A DNA stretch of 64,000 nt from Fodinicurvata sediminis DSM 21159 (GTDB lineage Bacteria; Pseudomonadota; Alphaproteobacteria; Kiloniellales; DSM-21159). Under the pieces are notes generated by a model. That model was not told where the DNA came from and did no database searches. It saw only the letters and a program-made list of their open reading frames with translations. Position numbers and translations under genes: made by a program. The stretch is taken from NCBI RefSeq assembly GCF_000420625.1, contig NZ_ATVH01000011.1:124001-188000 (forward strand), written 5' to 3'. Below are positions 16,501 to 25,521 of this stretch, in pieces (position 1 is the first letter of the stretch; every line of letters begins with the position of its first letter).

Positions 16501-16586
16501 CGCAGGGCAACGGTGCCTGCACTGGCAATCAGGATGACACCAAGCAGTGCCAGAACAGTGAAAAGACCTTTCTTCCGTCGGGACAT
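13566..16586 (-). CDS. ydbH: YdbH-family AsmA-like lipid-bridge protein
   Basis: This 1006-residue protein has one N-terminal membrane anchor (RKKGLFTVLALLGVILIASA, followed by GTVALRKPV). A very long region of repeating beta strands with Leu/Ile-Asp/Glu patterns follows, as in AsmA/TamB-like bridge proteins. Near the C terminus, GRFTGEIPVTINGGTFEIAD and the end NLAPLLQAISEGRRLSRNIL match the YdbH domain. With TamB and YhdP, YdbH moves phospholipid to the outer membrane in E. coli. It lies downstream of coxM after 82 bases with a hairpin, and upstream of ynbE. Its length is somewhat above E. coli YdbH (about 880). Confidence 0.87.
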   Translation of the reverse strand: MSRRKKGLFTVLALLGVILIASAGTVALRKPVLQWAADHYLQQAGIPAKLTVAEVGLKQAVIEDLHIRNEMLERISADQLIIRYNPGDLLSGVLPELELHGLDVLQEHTDRQNNGSSASLDGEGAPQEDSIPSPQDLVGNWEVSDIQLQNAEYTLVHEGKRYSLSMDALLRRTSSGKHDLQLTFHEIDDSESRVTGTIALNLTDLLPVAMEGNLEVAVPKMGIEGEMSFSGREISDSPDLNLNGTVQITKGEWEDWVDDLPIQDEQMQGILSLNGNLRLPEATVLAGASEGIEDWVKAIYAKGKIGLEVSKLSTPIDRRFMDASMSADFLLEGAKYALFPKDPARLSLTSKKHKPGLRPDGAKSGTEELLADSYSLHLSEAPGDRAFIEVSGLDGTPRIEFSTNAELEGTQGEQLSGRLSGHILPKEKQLKARVENLLVESLPLKQLGTHRISGSASLSGTFESYNGHATLSAVSEGFSTPYASTGRSTAELSIEFSGETSRKLEVAVLEPGTVNAKGLSLPAGLEIPESEIRIDQLTALFLRNEGDSDFNLGINGAAELKEQRFRQFRANGAPLTGQLQPLSVDFEMTHDTSLPSGQSPAFSATGNLEETTLDEPALSLSGLDFEAQYPLPQQDTPLLQVNKGLMSSTADPPLFTPLELTGQVFLRSESLVYSLAGENPYSKANIIAEGSHSLETGNGGLNLSLPSHRFLIDGLQPSGLFPVLDMLDEVEGDAALNLNISWNDYGLNGRGQLYLNGLDFDVFDTSIKNLDSALGVGSLLPLRTAEPQAFRIETASIGNILLSEISGRLELAKGETNLPVVIIENLHAAFAEGDLRIDSSEFDLSNNRHNLVLRLEDISIAQLVDLIDIEDLDADGRFTGEIPVTINGGTFEIADGHLESSQNGQISFKSEKVRSALASGGQAVSLMMDALENFHYDRLRLDIHKPAEGESRLAIKLEGQNPDVLDGHPFDLNINLSGNLAPLLQAISEGRRLSRNILDDMLELVQ

Positions 16587-16611
16587 GATACCGCTTCGAG
16601 GCCCTAGAAAT

Positions 16612-16640
16612 CAGGCCGGACCCTGTAGGGGCCCGGCCTG
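16612..16640 (-). terminator. G+C-rich hairpin between coxM and ydbH
   Basis: CAGGCCGG (16612-16619) pairs with CCGGCCTG (16633-16640), and CCC/GGG extends the stem after one mismatch. On the minus strand it is followed by ATTTCTAG, a poor T-run. It may attenuate read-through from the enzyme genes into ydbH rather than stop it. Confidence 0.45.
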
Positions 16641-16668
16641 GTAAAAGCGTTCCTGCAGGTGCAAGTGT

Positions 16669-17463
16669 TCAGGAAAGAGATTTCATGGCCCTGCGGGCCA
16701 TGACGTTTACCAAGTGTGCCCTGTATTCAGCTGAACCATGCAGATCGCTGTTCATTCCATCAGCAGGGACATTAACATTGCGTATGGCGTCCTCAGAGAA
16801 ATTGTTGCTCAGTGCAGCCTCCATCTCCGGCACGCGAAACGCACTTGGAGCGGCTCCTGTAACGGCGACCCGGGTTTCCCCTCCGACAACGGCTACGAAG
16901 ACACCAACCATGGCATAGCGAGACGCGGGGTTTGGAAACTTGGCATAGGCGGCCTTATCCGGGACGGGGAAATTCACCGAAAGGATAAGCTCGCCTTCTT
17001 CGAGCGCGGTTTCGAACATATCCACGAAGAAATCGTCGCCGCTGATCTCGCGCTTGTTCGTCTTTACCGTGGCGCCCAACCCCAGGACCGCGGCCGGATA
17101 ATCAGCCGAGGGATCCGCATTGGCAATGGAGCCGCCCAGAGTGCCGCGATTGCGGACTTGAGGGTCTCCTATTCCACCGGCGAGCTTCGCCAGGGCAGGT
17201 ATCTTCTGGTTGACGAGCGCGTTGGAAGCGACGCTTGCATGAGTTGACATGGCCCCGATCGCAATACGTCCGTCATCCTCGCAAACGCCAGTCATATCCT
17301 GTATGGCGCTGAGATCCACGATATCCGAGGGACTTGCCAGGCGTTGCTTCATGGTTGGCAGCAGGGTCATCCCCCCGGCAAGGAAGGTTGCGTCCTCGCT
17401 GCCACCTCGTGCACGCACCGCATCGTCCACGGAACTCGGGCGGTGATAGTCAAAATTGTACAT
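16669..17463 (-). CDS. coxM: CO-dehydrogenase-type FAD-binding medium subunit
   Basis: This 264-residue protein has the FAD_binding_5 fold of molybdenum hydroxylase M subunits: FLAGGMTLLPTMKQR (about 28-42) and GGIGDPQVRNRGTLGGSIAN (about 92-111), then ADPSADYPAAVLGLGATV. The C-terminal CO_deh_flav domain is present (VAVTGAAPSAFRVPEMEAAL). It accepts electrons from the small subunit's clusters and passes them on. It follows coxL by 14 bases and has AGGGAGG before its ATG. The order is S-L-M rather than the M-S-L of Oligotropha. Confidence 0.88.
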   Translation of the reverse strand: MYNFDYHRPSSVDDAVRARGGSEDATFLAGGMTLLPTMKQRLASPSDIVDLSAIQDMTGVCEDDGRIAIGAMSTHASVASNALVNQKIPALAKLAGGIGDPQVRNRGTLGGSIANADPSADYPAAVLGLGATVKTNKREISGDDFFVDMFETALEEGELILSVNFPVPDKAAYAKFPNPASRYAMVGVFVAVVGGETRVAVTGAAPSAFRVPEMEAALSNNFSEDAIRNVNVPADGMNSDLHGSAEYRAHLVNVMARRAMKSLS

Positions 17464-17477
17464 CCGTCTGGCCTCCC

Positions 17478-19838
17478 TTATTCAGCCGCCTGTCTGGTTT
17501 TTGCCTGGGCAATTCGCCAGACCTTTTCGGGACTTGCTGGCATGTCGATTTCCTGATCCAGCGCGTCCGTAATGGCATTCATCAGGGCCGCTGGTGCGGC
17601 AATGGCACCTGCTTCACCACAGCCCTTCACGCCAAGTGGATTATGGGTGCATTCACTTGTCGTCATGCCAACACGGAAGGTTGGGAAATTGTCAGCCCGC
17701 GGCATGCAGTAATCCATGTAAGACCCGGTAACCAGCTGGCCGCTGTCCTTGTCATATACACAGTTCTCATAAAGCGCCTGACCGACACCTTGAGCTATGC
17801 CGCCGTGAACCTGACCCTCAACGATCATCGGGTTGAGTATGCGCCCGAAATCATCGACGGCGACCCAGTCCTTGATCTCCGTGATGCCGGTATCCGGATC
17901 GATCTCGACTTCCGCGATATGGACGCCAGCAGGGTAGGTGAAGTTCAGGGGATCATAGAAGGCCGTTTCGTCCAGGCCGGGTTCCAGGCCTTCCGGATAG
18001 TTGTGGGGGACATAGGCGGTGAACGCGATTTCTGCCATGGCCTTCGATTTGTCCGTGCCCGAAACTGTGAACTGTCCGTCCTTGAACTCCACATCCTCGG
18101 GACTGGCTTCCATGAGATGAGCTGCAATCTTGCGGCCCTTCTCGATCACCTTGTCACAGGCCTTTGATATGGCGGACCCGCCTACAGCCAGCGAGCGGGA
18201 GCCATAGGTTCCCATGCCCATGGGAATCTGGCCGGTGTCACCATGAACGATCTCCACATTCTCGTATGGAATGCCCAGCTTGTCGGCGGCCAATTGCGAG
18301 AAGGTGGTCTCGTGGCCCTGTCCGTGACTGTGTGACCCCGTAAATATGGACACAGTGCCAGTCGCGTTGAAGCGAACCTGGGCTGATTCCCAGAGGCCGA
18401 CACCGGCTCCCAGAGAACCGACGACAGCCGACGGTGCCAGTCCGCAGGCCTCGATATAGGCCGAGAAGCCAATTCCGCGGAGCTTTCCATTTCGCTCGGA
18501 CTCGGCACGCCTTTCTTTGAATCCAGTGTAGTCGATCATTTCCAACGCCTTATCCAGCGTCGGCTCGTAATCCCCCGTGTCGTAGTTCAGGGCCACGGGC
18601 GTCTGGTAGGGGAACTGGTCTGGCTGTATGAAATTCTTGCGGCGCAGCTCGGCCGGATCCATCCCGAGTTCCCGTGCCGCGACCTCGACAATGCGTTCCA
18701 CAACATAGGTGGCTTCGGGGCGTCCAGCCCCACGATAAGCATCCACGGGCGCTGTGTTGGTAAAGATGCCCTTCACGTTGCAGTGGATTGCGGGCGTGGT
18801 GTACTGGCCAGCCAGTAGGGTGGCATAAAGATAGGTTGGAACGCAGGTCGAGAAGCTGGAAAGATAAGCGCCAAGATTGGCCTTGGTATCGACCTTGAGG
18901 CCCAGGAACTTGCCACCTTCATCGAGTGCTAGTTCTACATGGGTGATATGGTCGCGCCCATGGGCATCCGTCAGGAAGCTTTCCGCGCGTTCGGCTGTCC
19001 ACTTGACGGGGCGCCCAACCTTTCGGGCCGCCCAGGTACAGGCCGTCTCTTCAGCGTAGGCGAAGATTTTCGAGCCGAATCCTCCGCCCACATCCGGCGC
19101 CACGACACGCACCTTCGTTTCGGGCAGGTTCAAGACAAAGGCGCAGAGGATCAGCCGCAACAGGTGCGGGTTCTGGCTCGTCGAATAAACGGTGTAGCTG
19201 TCCGATCCGGAATCGTATTCGCCGATGGCAGCGCGCGGCTCCATGGCGTTGGGAATCAGCCGGTTGTTGACCAGATCCAGCTTTGCCACACGATCGGCCT
19301 TTGAAAAGGCCTCATCCACGGCAGACTGGTCGCCCAATTCCCAATCGAAACAGAGGTTTCCAGGGGCTTCTTCGTGTATTGGATCCGCGTTTTCGGCCGT
19401 GGTCATGTCGATGACGGGATCAAGGTCCTCGTAATCGACCTCTATCAAGTCCGCGGCTTCACGGGCCTGGGAGAGGCTCTCCGCAATCACCATGGCAACC
19501 TGATCACCGACATAGCGCACCTTGTCGCGCACCAATGGATAGTGTGGAGGGGCCTTGTGCGGTTCACCATGACGGTCCGTGACGACCCAACCGCAGGGCA
19601 GGGAGCCCACACCGTCGTCGGCCATGTCCTGGCCTGTAAAGACGGCCACGACGCCGTCGGCCTTGCGGGCTTCGTCAGCGTTTATGGACGTTACTTTTGC
19701 ATGGGCCACCGGTGAGCGCAGAAAACAGGCATAGACCTGGCCCGCCTTGTTGATGTCATCGGTGTAGTGCCCCTTACCTGTCAGAAAGCGATAGTCTTCT
19801 TTGCGCTTGACGGAGGCGCCAATTCCTGTGTCTGGCAT
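17478..19838 (-). CDS. coxL: Form II CO-dehydrogenase-like molybdenum-binding large subunit
   Basis: This 786-residue large subunit has N-terminal a/b hammerhead and C-terminal molybdopterin-binding domains. Visible motifs are [11 protein letters not shown] (about 249-259), [10 protein letters not shown] (about 367-376), [19 protein letters not shown] and [11 protein letters not shown]. In the last the active-site glutamate is near residue 742. The active-site loop is AYRGAGR, the form II type, not the AYxCSFR loop of true (form I) CO dehydrogenase, whose cysteine holds copper. The substrate is therefore probably another small molecule or aldehyde/purine-like compound, though form II enzymes remain poorly assigned. 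It starts 4 bases after coxS. Confidence 0.9.
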   Translation of the reverse strand: MPDTGIGASVKRKEDYRFLTGKGHYTDDINKAGQVYACFLRSPVAHAKVTSINADEARKADGVVAVFTGQDMADDGVGSLPCGWVVTDRHGEPHKAPPHYPLVRDKVRYVGDQVAMVIAESLSQAREAADLIEVDYEDLDPVIDMTTAENADPIHEEAPGNLCFDWELGDQSAVDEAFSKADRVAKLDLVNNRLIPNAMEPRAAIGEYDSGSDSYTVYSTSQNPHLLRLILCAFVLNLPETKVRVVAPDVGGGFGSKIFAYAEETACTWAARKVGRPVKWTAERAESFLTDAHGRDHITHVELALDEGGKFLGLKVDTKANLGAYLSSFSTCVPTYLYATLLAGQYTTPAIHCNVKGIFTNTAPVDAYRGAGRPEATYVVERIVEVAARELGMDPAELRRKNFIQPDQFPYQTPVALNYDTGDYEPTLDKALEMIDYTGFKERRAESERNGKLRGIGFSAYIEACGLAPSAVVGSLGAGVGLWESAQVRFNATGTVSIFTGSHSHGQGHETTFSQLAADKLGIPYENVEIVHGDTGQIPMGMGTYGSRSLAVGGSAISKACDKVIEKGRKIAAHLMEASPEDVEFKDGQFTVSGTDKSKAMAEIAFTAYVPHNYPEGLEPGLDETAFYDPLNFTYPAGVHIAEVEIDPDTGITEIKDWVAVDDFGRILNPMIVEGQVHGGIAQGVGQALYENCVYDKDSGQLVTGSYMDYCMPRADNFPTFRVGMTTSECTHNPLGVKGCGEAGAIAAPAALMNAITDALDQEIDMPASPEKVWRIAQAKTRQAAE

Positions 19839-19842
19839 GGCT

Positions 19843-20310
19843 TCAACTCCTCATTTCCTGTGCAGCCGACTGAATGGCCTTCACGATGTTCTGATATCCG
19901 GTGCAGCGGCAGATGTTGCCCTCCAGCCAGTGACGAACCTCTTCGTCAGACGGCTCCGGATTATGCTTCAGCAGATCAAGCGCGCTCATGACCATACCGG
20001 GTGTGCAGTAACCGCACTGCAGACCATGATGCTCCTTGAAGGCCGCTTGCATGGGGTGAAGGTTGCCATCTTCTGCCAGGCCTTCGATGGTGGTGACGTC
20101 CGCGCCCTCGGCCTGAGCTGCCAGCATGGTGCAGGACTTGGCCGATTGGCCGTTGACGTGAACCACGCAGGCGCCGCATTGGCTGGTATCACAGCCAACA
20201 TGCGTTCCAGTCAGGTTCAGATGTTCTCTCAGGAAGGTGACGAGCAGGGTACGCGGATCAACGGATTTCGTGACTTCCGTCCCGTTGACGGTCATGGAAA
20301 CGGTGAGCAT
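19843..20310 (-). CDS. coxS: [2Fe-2S] small subunit of the molybdenum hydroxylase
   Basis: This 155-residue protein has both cluster domains. The plant-ferredoxin-like one has Cys 40, 45, 48 and 60 ([20 protein letters not shown]). The four-helix one has Cys 99, 102, 134 and 136 ([30 protein letters not shown]). It passes electrons from the molybdenum site in the large subunit to FAD in the medium subunit. It is the first of the S-L-M trio and is separated from coxG by 158 bases, room for a promoter. Confidence 0.92.
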   Translation of the reverse strand: MLTVSMTVNGTEVTKSVDPRTLLVTFLREHLNLTGTHVGCDTSQCGACVVHVNGQSAKSCTMLAAQAEGADVTTIEGLAEDGNLHPMQAAFKEHHGLQCGYCTPGMVMSALDLLKHNPEPSDEEVRHWLEGNICRCTGYQNIVKAIQSAAQEMRS

Positions 20311-20468
20311 TGACGTCTCTCCAGCTGTTCTTTGCGGTAATGGTTAAGCCGCCTGTATTCTTATCCCGCTATACCTTGCGGTTTGGCCCTCCATCACGGG
20401 GCATTGTGAGAATGAGTTTGTGCTTCCTCTCTTAGGCGGTCAAGTGGGGCAGGGTGCTGCCTGGTGAG

Positions 20469-21221
20469 TTAAACGAAAAGGATGAGCAAAAGGACGATAA
20501 TGATGGCTGCGCCCCCAATCCAGACGGCCGGAGGCAGCCCGCCAGGCGTCTGTGAAGAGGATGGTGCATCCTGCTGTTTCTCATCCTTGTCTGCCTTGGT
20601 GTGTGATGTCTGGGCTGGGGCTGCCGTCTCTTCAACCGAACCGGCAGATGCGGTCGACTCAGCCGCTGCCCCTGAATCTGGGGAAGGGACAGTCTTCTCA
20701 TCTGCCGCACTACCTGCTGCGGCGCCACTGTCTGTTGTGGTTTCAGCTGCTTCCTGGGAAGAAGTGGAAAGCGCATATTTCTCGGAGACCTGGCGTTCGA
20801 ACTCTGAGAAGAATTCACTCGCCATCTTCTGTGCGGTCCCGTCGATCAGGCGGGAACCGAGCTGTGCCAGCTTGCCGCCCACCTTTGCTTCCGCCTTGTA
20901 GGTCAGTGTGGTCACCTGGTCGCTTTCAGCTTGAAGGTGGACATCGGCACTGCCTTTGGCAAAGCCTGCAGCGCCGCCCTTTCCTTCGCCACTGATCGTA
21001 TAGCTCTCTGGCGGATTCATGTTCGATAAGGATACCGATCCTGTGAATTTGGCATTCACGGGGCCGACCTTCGCCTTGACCTTGGCTTCGAAGGAATGCT
21101 CATCAGTCTTCTCGAGCTCTTCACATCCAGGAATGCAATTCCTGAGGATATCCGGATCGTTCAAAGCCTCCCACACTATATCGCGGGGCGCTTCAATACG
21201 ATATTCACCGGTCATTTCCAT
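20469..21221 (-). CDS. coxG: CoxG-like SRPBCC protein with C-terminal membrane anchor
   Basis: Residues 1-150 are a CoxG/SRPBCC domain (TGEYRIEAPRDIVWEALNDP, then CIPGCEELEK, then GEGKGGAAGFAKGSADVHLQ, ending LIDGTAQKMASEFFSEFE). A low-complexity Ala/Ser/Glu/Thr linker of about 75 residues follows. A single membrane helix at the very end (AVWIGGAAIIIVLLLILF) would fix the protein to the inner membrane. CoxG recruits CO dehydrogenase to the membrane and has a lipid/quinone-sized cavity, so it could link the enzyme to the respiratory chain. GGGAGG precedes the ATG, and moeA ends 35 bases upstream. Confidence 0.88.
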   Translation of the reverse strand: MEMTGEYRIEAPRDIVWEALNDPDILRNCIPGCEELEKTDEHSFEAKVKAKVGPVNAKFTGSVSLSNMNPPESYTISGEGKGGAAGFAKGSADVHLQAESDQVTTLTYKAEAKVGGKLAQLGSRLIDGTAQKMASEFFSEFERQVSEKYALSTSSQEAAETTTDSGAAAGSAADEKTVPSPDSGAAAESTASAGSVEETAAPAQTSHTKADKDEKQQDAPSSSQTPGGLPPAVWIGGAAIIIVLLLILFV

Positions 21222-21256
21222 GGCAGCCTCCCTTGGTTGTTGTCAGAGTATGATTA

Positions 21257-22468
21257 TCAGATCGGATAGACTTGGTTATCCAGACGTAGAATGGAAACCA
21301 TTTCTCCCTTTTCGCGTGTTGGATCATGGGGGGGGCGCACGATCAGGGCTGTACTTTGTGCCAGGGTTGAAAGCATCGAACTGTCCTGGCGTGAAGCTGG
21401 CCTGACTGTGAGCCGGCCGTCAGCATCCCGTCCAAGGCTTGAACGGACATAATCCTGGCGTCGGTCATTGGCCTTTAGGTCCTCTTCCAGAATGGCCCTT
21501 TCCTGGAAGGAATCATGGCCCTCTAGCCCCTGAAGCCTTTCCAGGCATGGTCTCAGGAAAACCATGGCGCAAACCAGTGTTGAAACAGGATTGCCCGGCA
21601 GTCCAAGCATCGGAACTGGACCAAGCTGCCCAAACAGAAGAGGTTTTCCGGGACGCATTGCAATCTTCCAGAAATCCATCTTCAAATCACTCAGGCCGCT
21701 TCGAATCAGGTCATGCTCGCCCACCGAAGCGCCGCCGGTCGTCACCAGAAGATCAGCTCCTCTGGCGCCCGCAATTATGCTGTTGAGTGTGTCGGCGTTG
21801 TCCGGTGCTATACCAAGATTCAACGCAGTGCCACCACAGGCTTCTATGAAGCTGCACAGTGCCAACCCGTTGGAGCTTACGATCTGTGCGGGCCCCGGAA
21901 TTTCGCCAGGCATGACGACTTCGTCACCGGTGGCCAGGACCGCAACCCGGGGCTTTCTGTAGACATGAAGCCAGGGGACGTTCATGGCGGCTGTCAATGC
22001 AATATCGCGGACATTCAGGCGCTTTCCCGTGGTAATTCCCGTATCGCCAACCTGGAAATCCAGGCCCTCGGGACGAACGTAATGGCCGATGGGAATGCTC
22101 TGGTGGATTCGAACTTTTGATTGCTCCAGCGCCTCGGTGTCTTCCTGTATCACTATGGCGTCGGCACCAGGAGGAAGTTGGGCCCCCGTGAATATGCGAA
22201 CGGCTTGTCCGGCCTGAAGCGTGCCGTCAAAGCTTTCGCCAGCGGCAATGTGAGCGATGATATCCAGTTCAGTGGGGCATTTCTGCAGGTCGTCAGCGCG
22301 TACGGCATAACCATCCATCGCGGATACAGCTCGTGGGGGATGACTGACACGCGCCTTTACGGGATGCGCCAGTACGCGACCGCGTGCACGCTCAAGCGAG
22401 ACCTGTTCCGCCGGCAGGGGCGCTATATTCTCGAGGATCCTCTCTAGAGCTTCCTCGACTGCAATCAT
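21257..22468 (-). CDS. moeA: Molybdopterin molybdenumtransferase MoeA
   Basis: This 403-residue protein has the four-domain MoeA layout: [13 protein letters not shown] (about 49-61), [38 protein letters not shown], then [33 protein letters not shown] and [16 protein letters not shown]. MoeA inserts molybdate into adenylated molybdopterin. It overlaps moaC by four bases (ATGA), so cofactor synthesis is coupled to trpGDC upstream and is followed by the molybdenum enzyme that uses it. Confidence 0.95.
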   Translation of the reverse strand: MIAVEEALERILENIAPLPAEQVSLERARGRVLAHPVKARVSHPPRAVSAMDGYAVRADDLQKCPTELDIIAHIAAGESFDGTLQAGQAVRIFTGAQLPPGADAIVIQEDTEALEQSKVRIHQSIPIGHYVRPEGLDFQVGDTGITTGKRLNVRDIALTAAMNVPWLHVYRKPRVAVLATGDEVVMPGEIPGPAQIVSSNGLALCSFIEACGGTALNLGIAPDNADTLNSIIAGARGADLLVTTGGASVGEHDLIRSGLSDLKMDFWKIAMRPGKPLLFGQLGPVPMLGLPGNPVSTLVCAMVFLRPCLERLQGLEGHDSFQERAILEEDLKANDRRQDYVRSSLGRDADGRLTVRPASRQDSSMLSTLAQSTALIVRPPHDPTREKGEMVSILRLDNQVYPI

Positions 22469-22944
22469 CGGCTGGCCTCATATGTACCTGATTTTCCTCC
22501 TGACTTGTGGGTCAGCCGTATGTTTCCAATGACCATGCCGCGATCCATGGACTTGCACATGTCATAAACAGTCAAGGCAGCAACGTTAACGGCAGTCAGG
22601 GCTTCCATTTCGACGCCTGTGCGTCCCTTAAGCTTGCAGGTTGCCTCGATCAGCACCTTGCTCTGCTGCTGGTCCAGGGAGAGTTCCACTGATACGGAGC
22701 TGAGTGACAGGGGGTGACATAGTGGTATGAGGTCGGGTGTGCGCTTGGCCCCCATGATGCCGGCCAGGCGTGCGACGGAAAGAACGTCGCCCTTGCCGAT
22801 CGTGCCTTCCGCTATGCGTTGCGCCGTTTCGGCAGAGACCTGGATTTCCCCCATGGCGGTCGCAATGCGTTCTGTTTCCGCCTTGTCGGAAACGTCGACC
22901 ATGCGGGCCCGCCCCTCATCATCGAAGTGGGTCAGTTTGTTCAT
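22465..22944 (-). CDS. moaC: Cyclic pyranopterin monophosphate synthase MoaC
   Basis: This 159-residue protein has MoaC hallmarks: [40 protein letters not shown] and [20 protein letters not shown], then [15 protein letters not shown]. It catalyses the second step of molybdenum cofactor synthesis, forming cyclic pyranopterin monophosphate from the MoaA product. It overlaps trpC and moeA by four bases each. No moaA is in the window. Confidence 0.96.
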   Translation of the reverse strand: MNKLTHFDDEGRARMVDVSDKAETERIATAMGEIQVSAETAQRIAEGTIGKGDVLSVARLAGIMGAKRTPDLIPLCHPLSLSSVSVELSLDQQQSKVLIEATCKLKGRTGVEMEALTAVNVAALTVYDMCKSMDRGMVIGNIRLTHKSGGKSGTYEASR

Positions 22945-23747
22945 GGACGTCCCGCTTCCTCGGGCTGCAAGGCGCGTGCGGCTTCCTCTACATCATCCTG
23001 CCGCATCAAGGATTCCCCGATCAGGAAGCCGCGTGCGCCGGCCTTGGCAAGGCGGTGCAGGTCACTGGCCTGGTAAAGCCCACTTTCCGCGATCAGGAAA
23101 CGATCCTCTGTAATCTTCGGCGCAAGTTTTTCTGTTGTCTCAATATCGACTTCCAGAGTCTTGAGATCACGATTGTTGATGCCAATCAGCGGAGAATGAA
23201 GGTTGAGAGCCCGATCCAGCTCCAGTTCGTCATGGACCTCGAGCAATACATCCATACCCAGATCTATGGCCAGTCGCTCAAGTTCCTCGGCCTGTTTCTG
23301 GGACAGAGCCGCCAGGATCAGAAGCACGCAATCGGCGCCGAGTGCACGGGATTCGAGGATCTGGTAGGGCTCAAGCATGAAGTCCTTGCGCAAGACGGGC
23401 AGGGAGCTTGCCGTACGAGCCATTCTCAGATGATCGTCGCTGCCCTGGAAATAGGGAATATCCGTCAAGACGGACAGGCAGGTTGCGCCACCACGCGTAT
23501 AGGCTTCAGCAAGTTCCGCAGGATCAAAATCCTTGCGGATGAGACCTTTAGAGGGAGATGCTTTCTTGATTTCGCAAATCAGTCCATAGCCTGAATCGGC
23601 GGCCTTCTCCTTCAAAGCGCGGTGAAAGCCACGGGCTTTCCCGTTGGCAGCTATGATCTTGTCAAGCTCGTCCACAGATAGAAGCTGCTTTCGCTCTTCT
23701 ATGTGCTTGCGCTTTTCACTGCAAATCTGTTCAAGAACGTCGCTCAC
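22941..23747 (-). CDS. trpC: Indole-3-glycerol phosphate synthase
   Basis: This 268-residue TIM-barrel enzyme has [73 protein letters not shown] and [20 protein letters not shown], then GFLIGESLM. It converts carboxyphenylamino-deoxyribulose phosphate to indole glycerol phosphate. TrpF is not fused. It overlaps trpD and moaC by four bases. Confidence 0.97.
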   Translation of the reverse strand: MSDVLEQICSEKRKHIEERKQLLSVDELDKIIAANGKARGFHRALKEKAADSGYGLICEIKKASPSKGLIRKDFDPAELAEAYTRGGATCLSVLTDIPYFQGSDDHLRMARTASSLPVLRKDFMLEPYQILESRALGADCVLLILAALSQKQAEELERLAIDLGMDVLLEVHDELELDRALNLHSPLIGINNRDLKTLEVDIETTEKLAPKITEDRFLIAESGLYQASDLHRLAKAGARGFLIGESLMRQDDVEEAARALQPEEAGRP

Positions 23748-24769
23748 TGCTTAGGCTCCGTGTTGGTAATTGACACGAGCCTGTCCAGAACCAATGCGGC
23801 CCGTCCACTGTCTACGGCTTCGGCTGCCATCTCGAGGCCCTGGGACAGGGTTTCCACCTTGTCCGCGACTACCAGAGCCCCTGCAGACGTCAACAGGATG
23901 GTGTCCCGAAGCGCTCCCGGCGCTCCCTTCAGGAAGGCACGCAAGGCCTGGGCATTCTGCTCTGCATCCCCGCCTCGAAGTTCTTCAGGGGCTGCTGAAC
24001 GCAAGCCGTAATCCCTGGGGTCGATGTCGAACGCTTCGATGTGTCCTGAATTCAGAGAGACCACGTGGGTGAGCCCTGCCGAAGTCAATTCGTCGAAGCC
24101 ATGTTCACCATGGACGACCCAGGCCTTTTCATGTCCCAGTCCTTTCAGGACCTCGGCCAAGGGCATCAACCAATCCTGATTGAAGACGCCCAGTATCTGT
24201 CGCTTGACGCGCGCTGGATTGCACAGTGGACCCAGGATATTGAATATGGTCCGTGTCCCCAGTTCCACACGTGCGGGCCCCACATGACGCATGGCGCTGT
24301 GATGGCGGGTCGCCATGAGAAAGCAGGTTCCGGCCTCTCTCAGAGCATGGCTGACAAGTTCAGTCTCGGCTTCAATGTTCACACCAAGCGCTGTCAGAAC
24401 GTCCGCGGCCCCGCTTTTCGAGGACAGTGCGCGGTTGCCATGCTTGGCCACAGGTACACCGCAGGCCGCGACAACAAAGGCAGCTGCTGTCGAGATGTTG
24501 AAGGTTCCCTTGGCATCTCCGCCCGTGCCGCAGGTATCAATCGCATCAGGTGGCGCATCGATTGCGTGCATTTTCCCGCGCATGGCCCGAGCTGCACCAA
24601 TGATTTCGGGGACGCTTTCACCGCGCACCCGCAAAGCCATCAGAAATCCACCGATCTGGGCCGGAGTGGCATCCCCCGACATTATGACATCAAAAGCCGT
24701 TTCCGCCTGGATTTCATCGAGCGGTACGCCTTCGGCAACAGTTCCGATAAGCTGCTTTAAGTCCGTCAT
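23744..24769 (-). CDS. trpD: Anthranilate phosphoribosyltransferase
   Basis: The frame continues to a TTG at 24796 that overlaps the trpG stop, but ATG 24769 gives MTDLKQLIGTVAEG, the usual TrpD beginning, so it is preferred. Motifs: AIDTCGTGGDAKGTFNISTA, VAKHGNRALSSKSGAADVLT, RHHSAMRHVGPARVELGTRT and FNILGPLCNPA. It attaches phosphoribose to anthranilate. Its length of 341 residues is normal. It overlaps trpC downstream by four bases. Confidence 0.96.
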   Translation of the reverse strand: MTDLKQLIGTVAEGVPLDEIQAETAFDVIMSGDATPAQIGGFLMALRVRGESVPEIIGAARAMRGKMHAIDAPPDAIDTCGTGGDAKGTFNISTAAAFVVAACGVPVAKHGNRALSSKSGAADVLTALGVNIEAETELVSHALREAGTCFLMATRHHSAMRHVGPARVELGTRTIFNILGPLCNPARVKRQILGVFNQDWLMPLAEVLKGLGHEKAWVVHGEHGFDELTSAGLTHVVSLNSGHIEAFDIDPRDYGLRSAAPEELRGGDAEQNAQALRAFLKGAPGALRDTILLTSAGALVVADKVETLSQGLEMAAEAVDSGRAALVLDRLVSITNTEPKQ

Positions 24770-24792
24770 GTCCTTCGTCACAGAGTCGTCCT

Positions 24793-25374
24793 TCAAGCGT
24801 TGGTTCTGCGAGCCAGTTTCACGAAATTGGCAAGCAATTCATGTCCGTATTCCGAAGCGATGGATTCCGGATGGAACTGTACGCCATACAAGGGCTTGTC
24901 GCGGTGGTGCAAGCCCATCACCAGCCCGTCATCCGTCTCGGCGGTTATCTCAAGTTCATCCGGCATACTGTCCCTGTCCAGCAGGAGGGAATGATAGCGT
25001 GTAACGTTGAAGGGGGAGGGCAATGTCTCGAAAACATCGCTGTTCTTGTGGGATACACTGCTGAGTTTTCCATGCAAGGGCATGGGTGCGCGCACAACTC
25101 TTCCACCAAAGGCCTGGCCGATGGCCTGGTGTCCCAGACAAACACCCAGAATGGGAATGCGTCCGGAAGCCTTGGCGATCAAGTCCAGGCAGATTCCTGC
25201 TTCACTGGGCGTGCACGGGCCAGGTGACAACACGATTCCTTCCGGATCCATGGCCATGACTTCGTCCGGTGAGATCGCGTCATTCCGATAGACGACGGAC
25301 TCGGCCCCTATTTCCCCGAGATAGTGGTACAGATTGTAAGTAAAGCTGTCGTAATTATCGATCAGGACGAACAT
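24793..25374 (-). CDS. trpG: Anthranilate synthase glutamine amidotransferase component
   Basis: This 193-residue class I amidotransferase has MFVLIDNYDSFTYNLYHYLG, SPGPCTPSEAGICLDL, ILGVCLGHQAIGQAFGGRVV with the catalytic cysteine in GVCLGHQ, and YGVQFHPESIASEYG with the catalytic His and Glu. It supplies ammonia to TrpE and may also serve PabB, as in many bacteria. It is the first gene of the long minus-strand series. trpE lies about 4 kb away, separated by unrelated genes. Confidence 0.95.
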   Translation of the reverse strand: MFVLIDNYDSFTYNLYHYLGEIGAESVVYRNDAISPDEVMAMDPEGIVLSPGPCTPSEAGICLDLIAKASGRIPILGVCLGHQAIGQAFGGRVVRAPMPLHGKLSSVSHKNSDVFETLPSPFNVTRYHSLLLDRDSMPDELEITAETDDGLVMGLHHRDKPLYGVQFHPESIASEYGHELLANFVKLARRTNA

Positions 25375-25521
25375 GGCGTTTTGGAACCCATTGTGACGAA
25401 TTCAAAGGCCGGCGCAGACAGGGGGCACCGTATTCAAACCAGGCTGCATTTGACCTTATTAGACGCGTGAACTCAATGTATTACCTTTGTACCACCATTC
25501 ATCATGCAGGGAAGGCAAGTC
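25375..25521. promoter_or_regulatory. Divergent promoter region of trpG and cueR
   Basis: This 147-bp gap separates trpG (minus) from cueR (plus), so it must hold promoters for both unless upstream transcription enters. A TTGACC at 25450-25455 resembles a -35 box. No convincing -10 box or CueR dyad could be fixed by eye. Confidence 0.35.
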
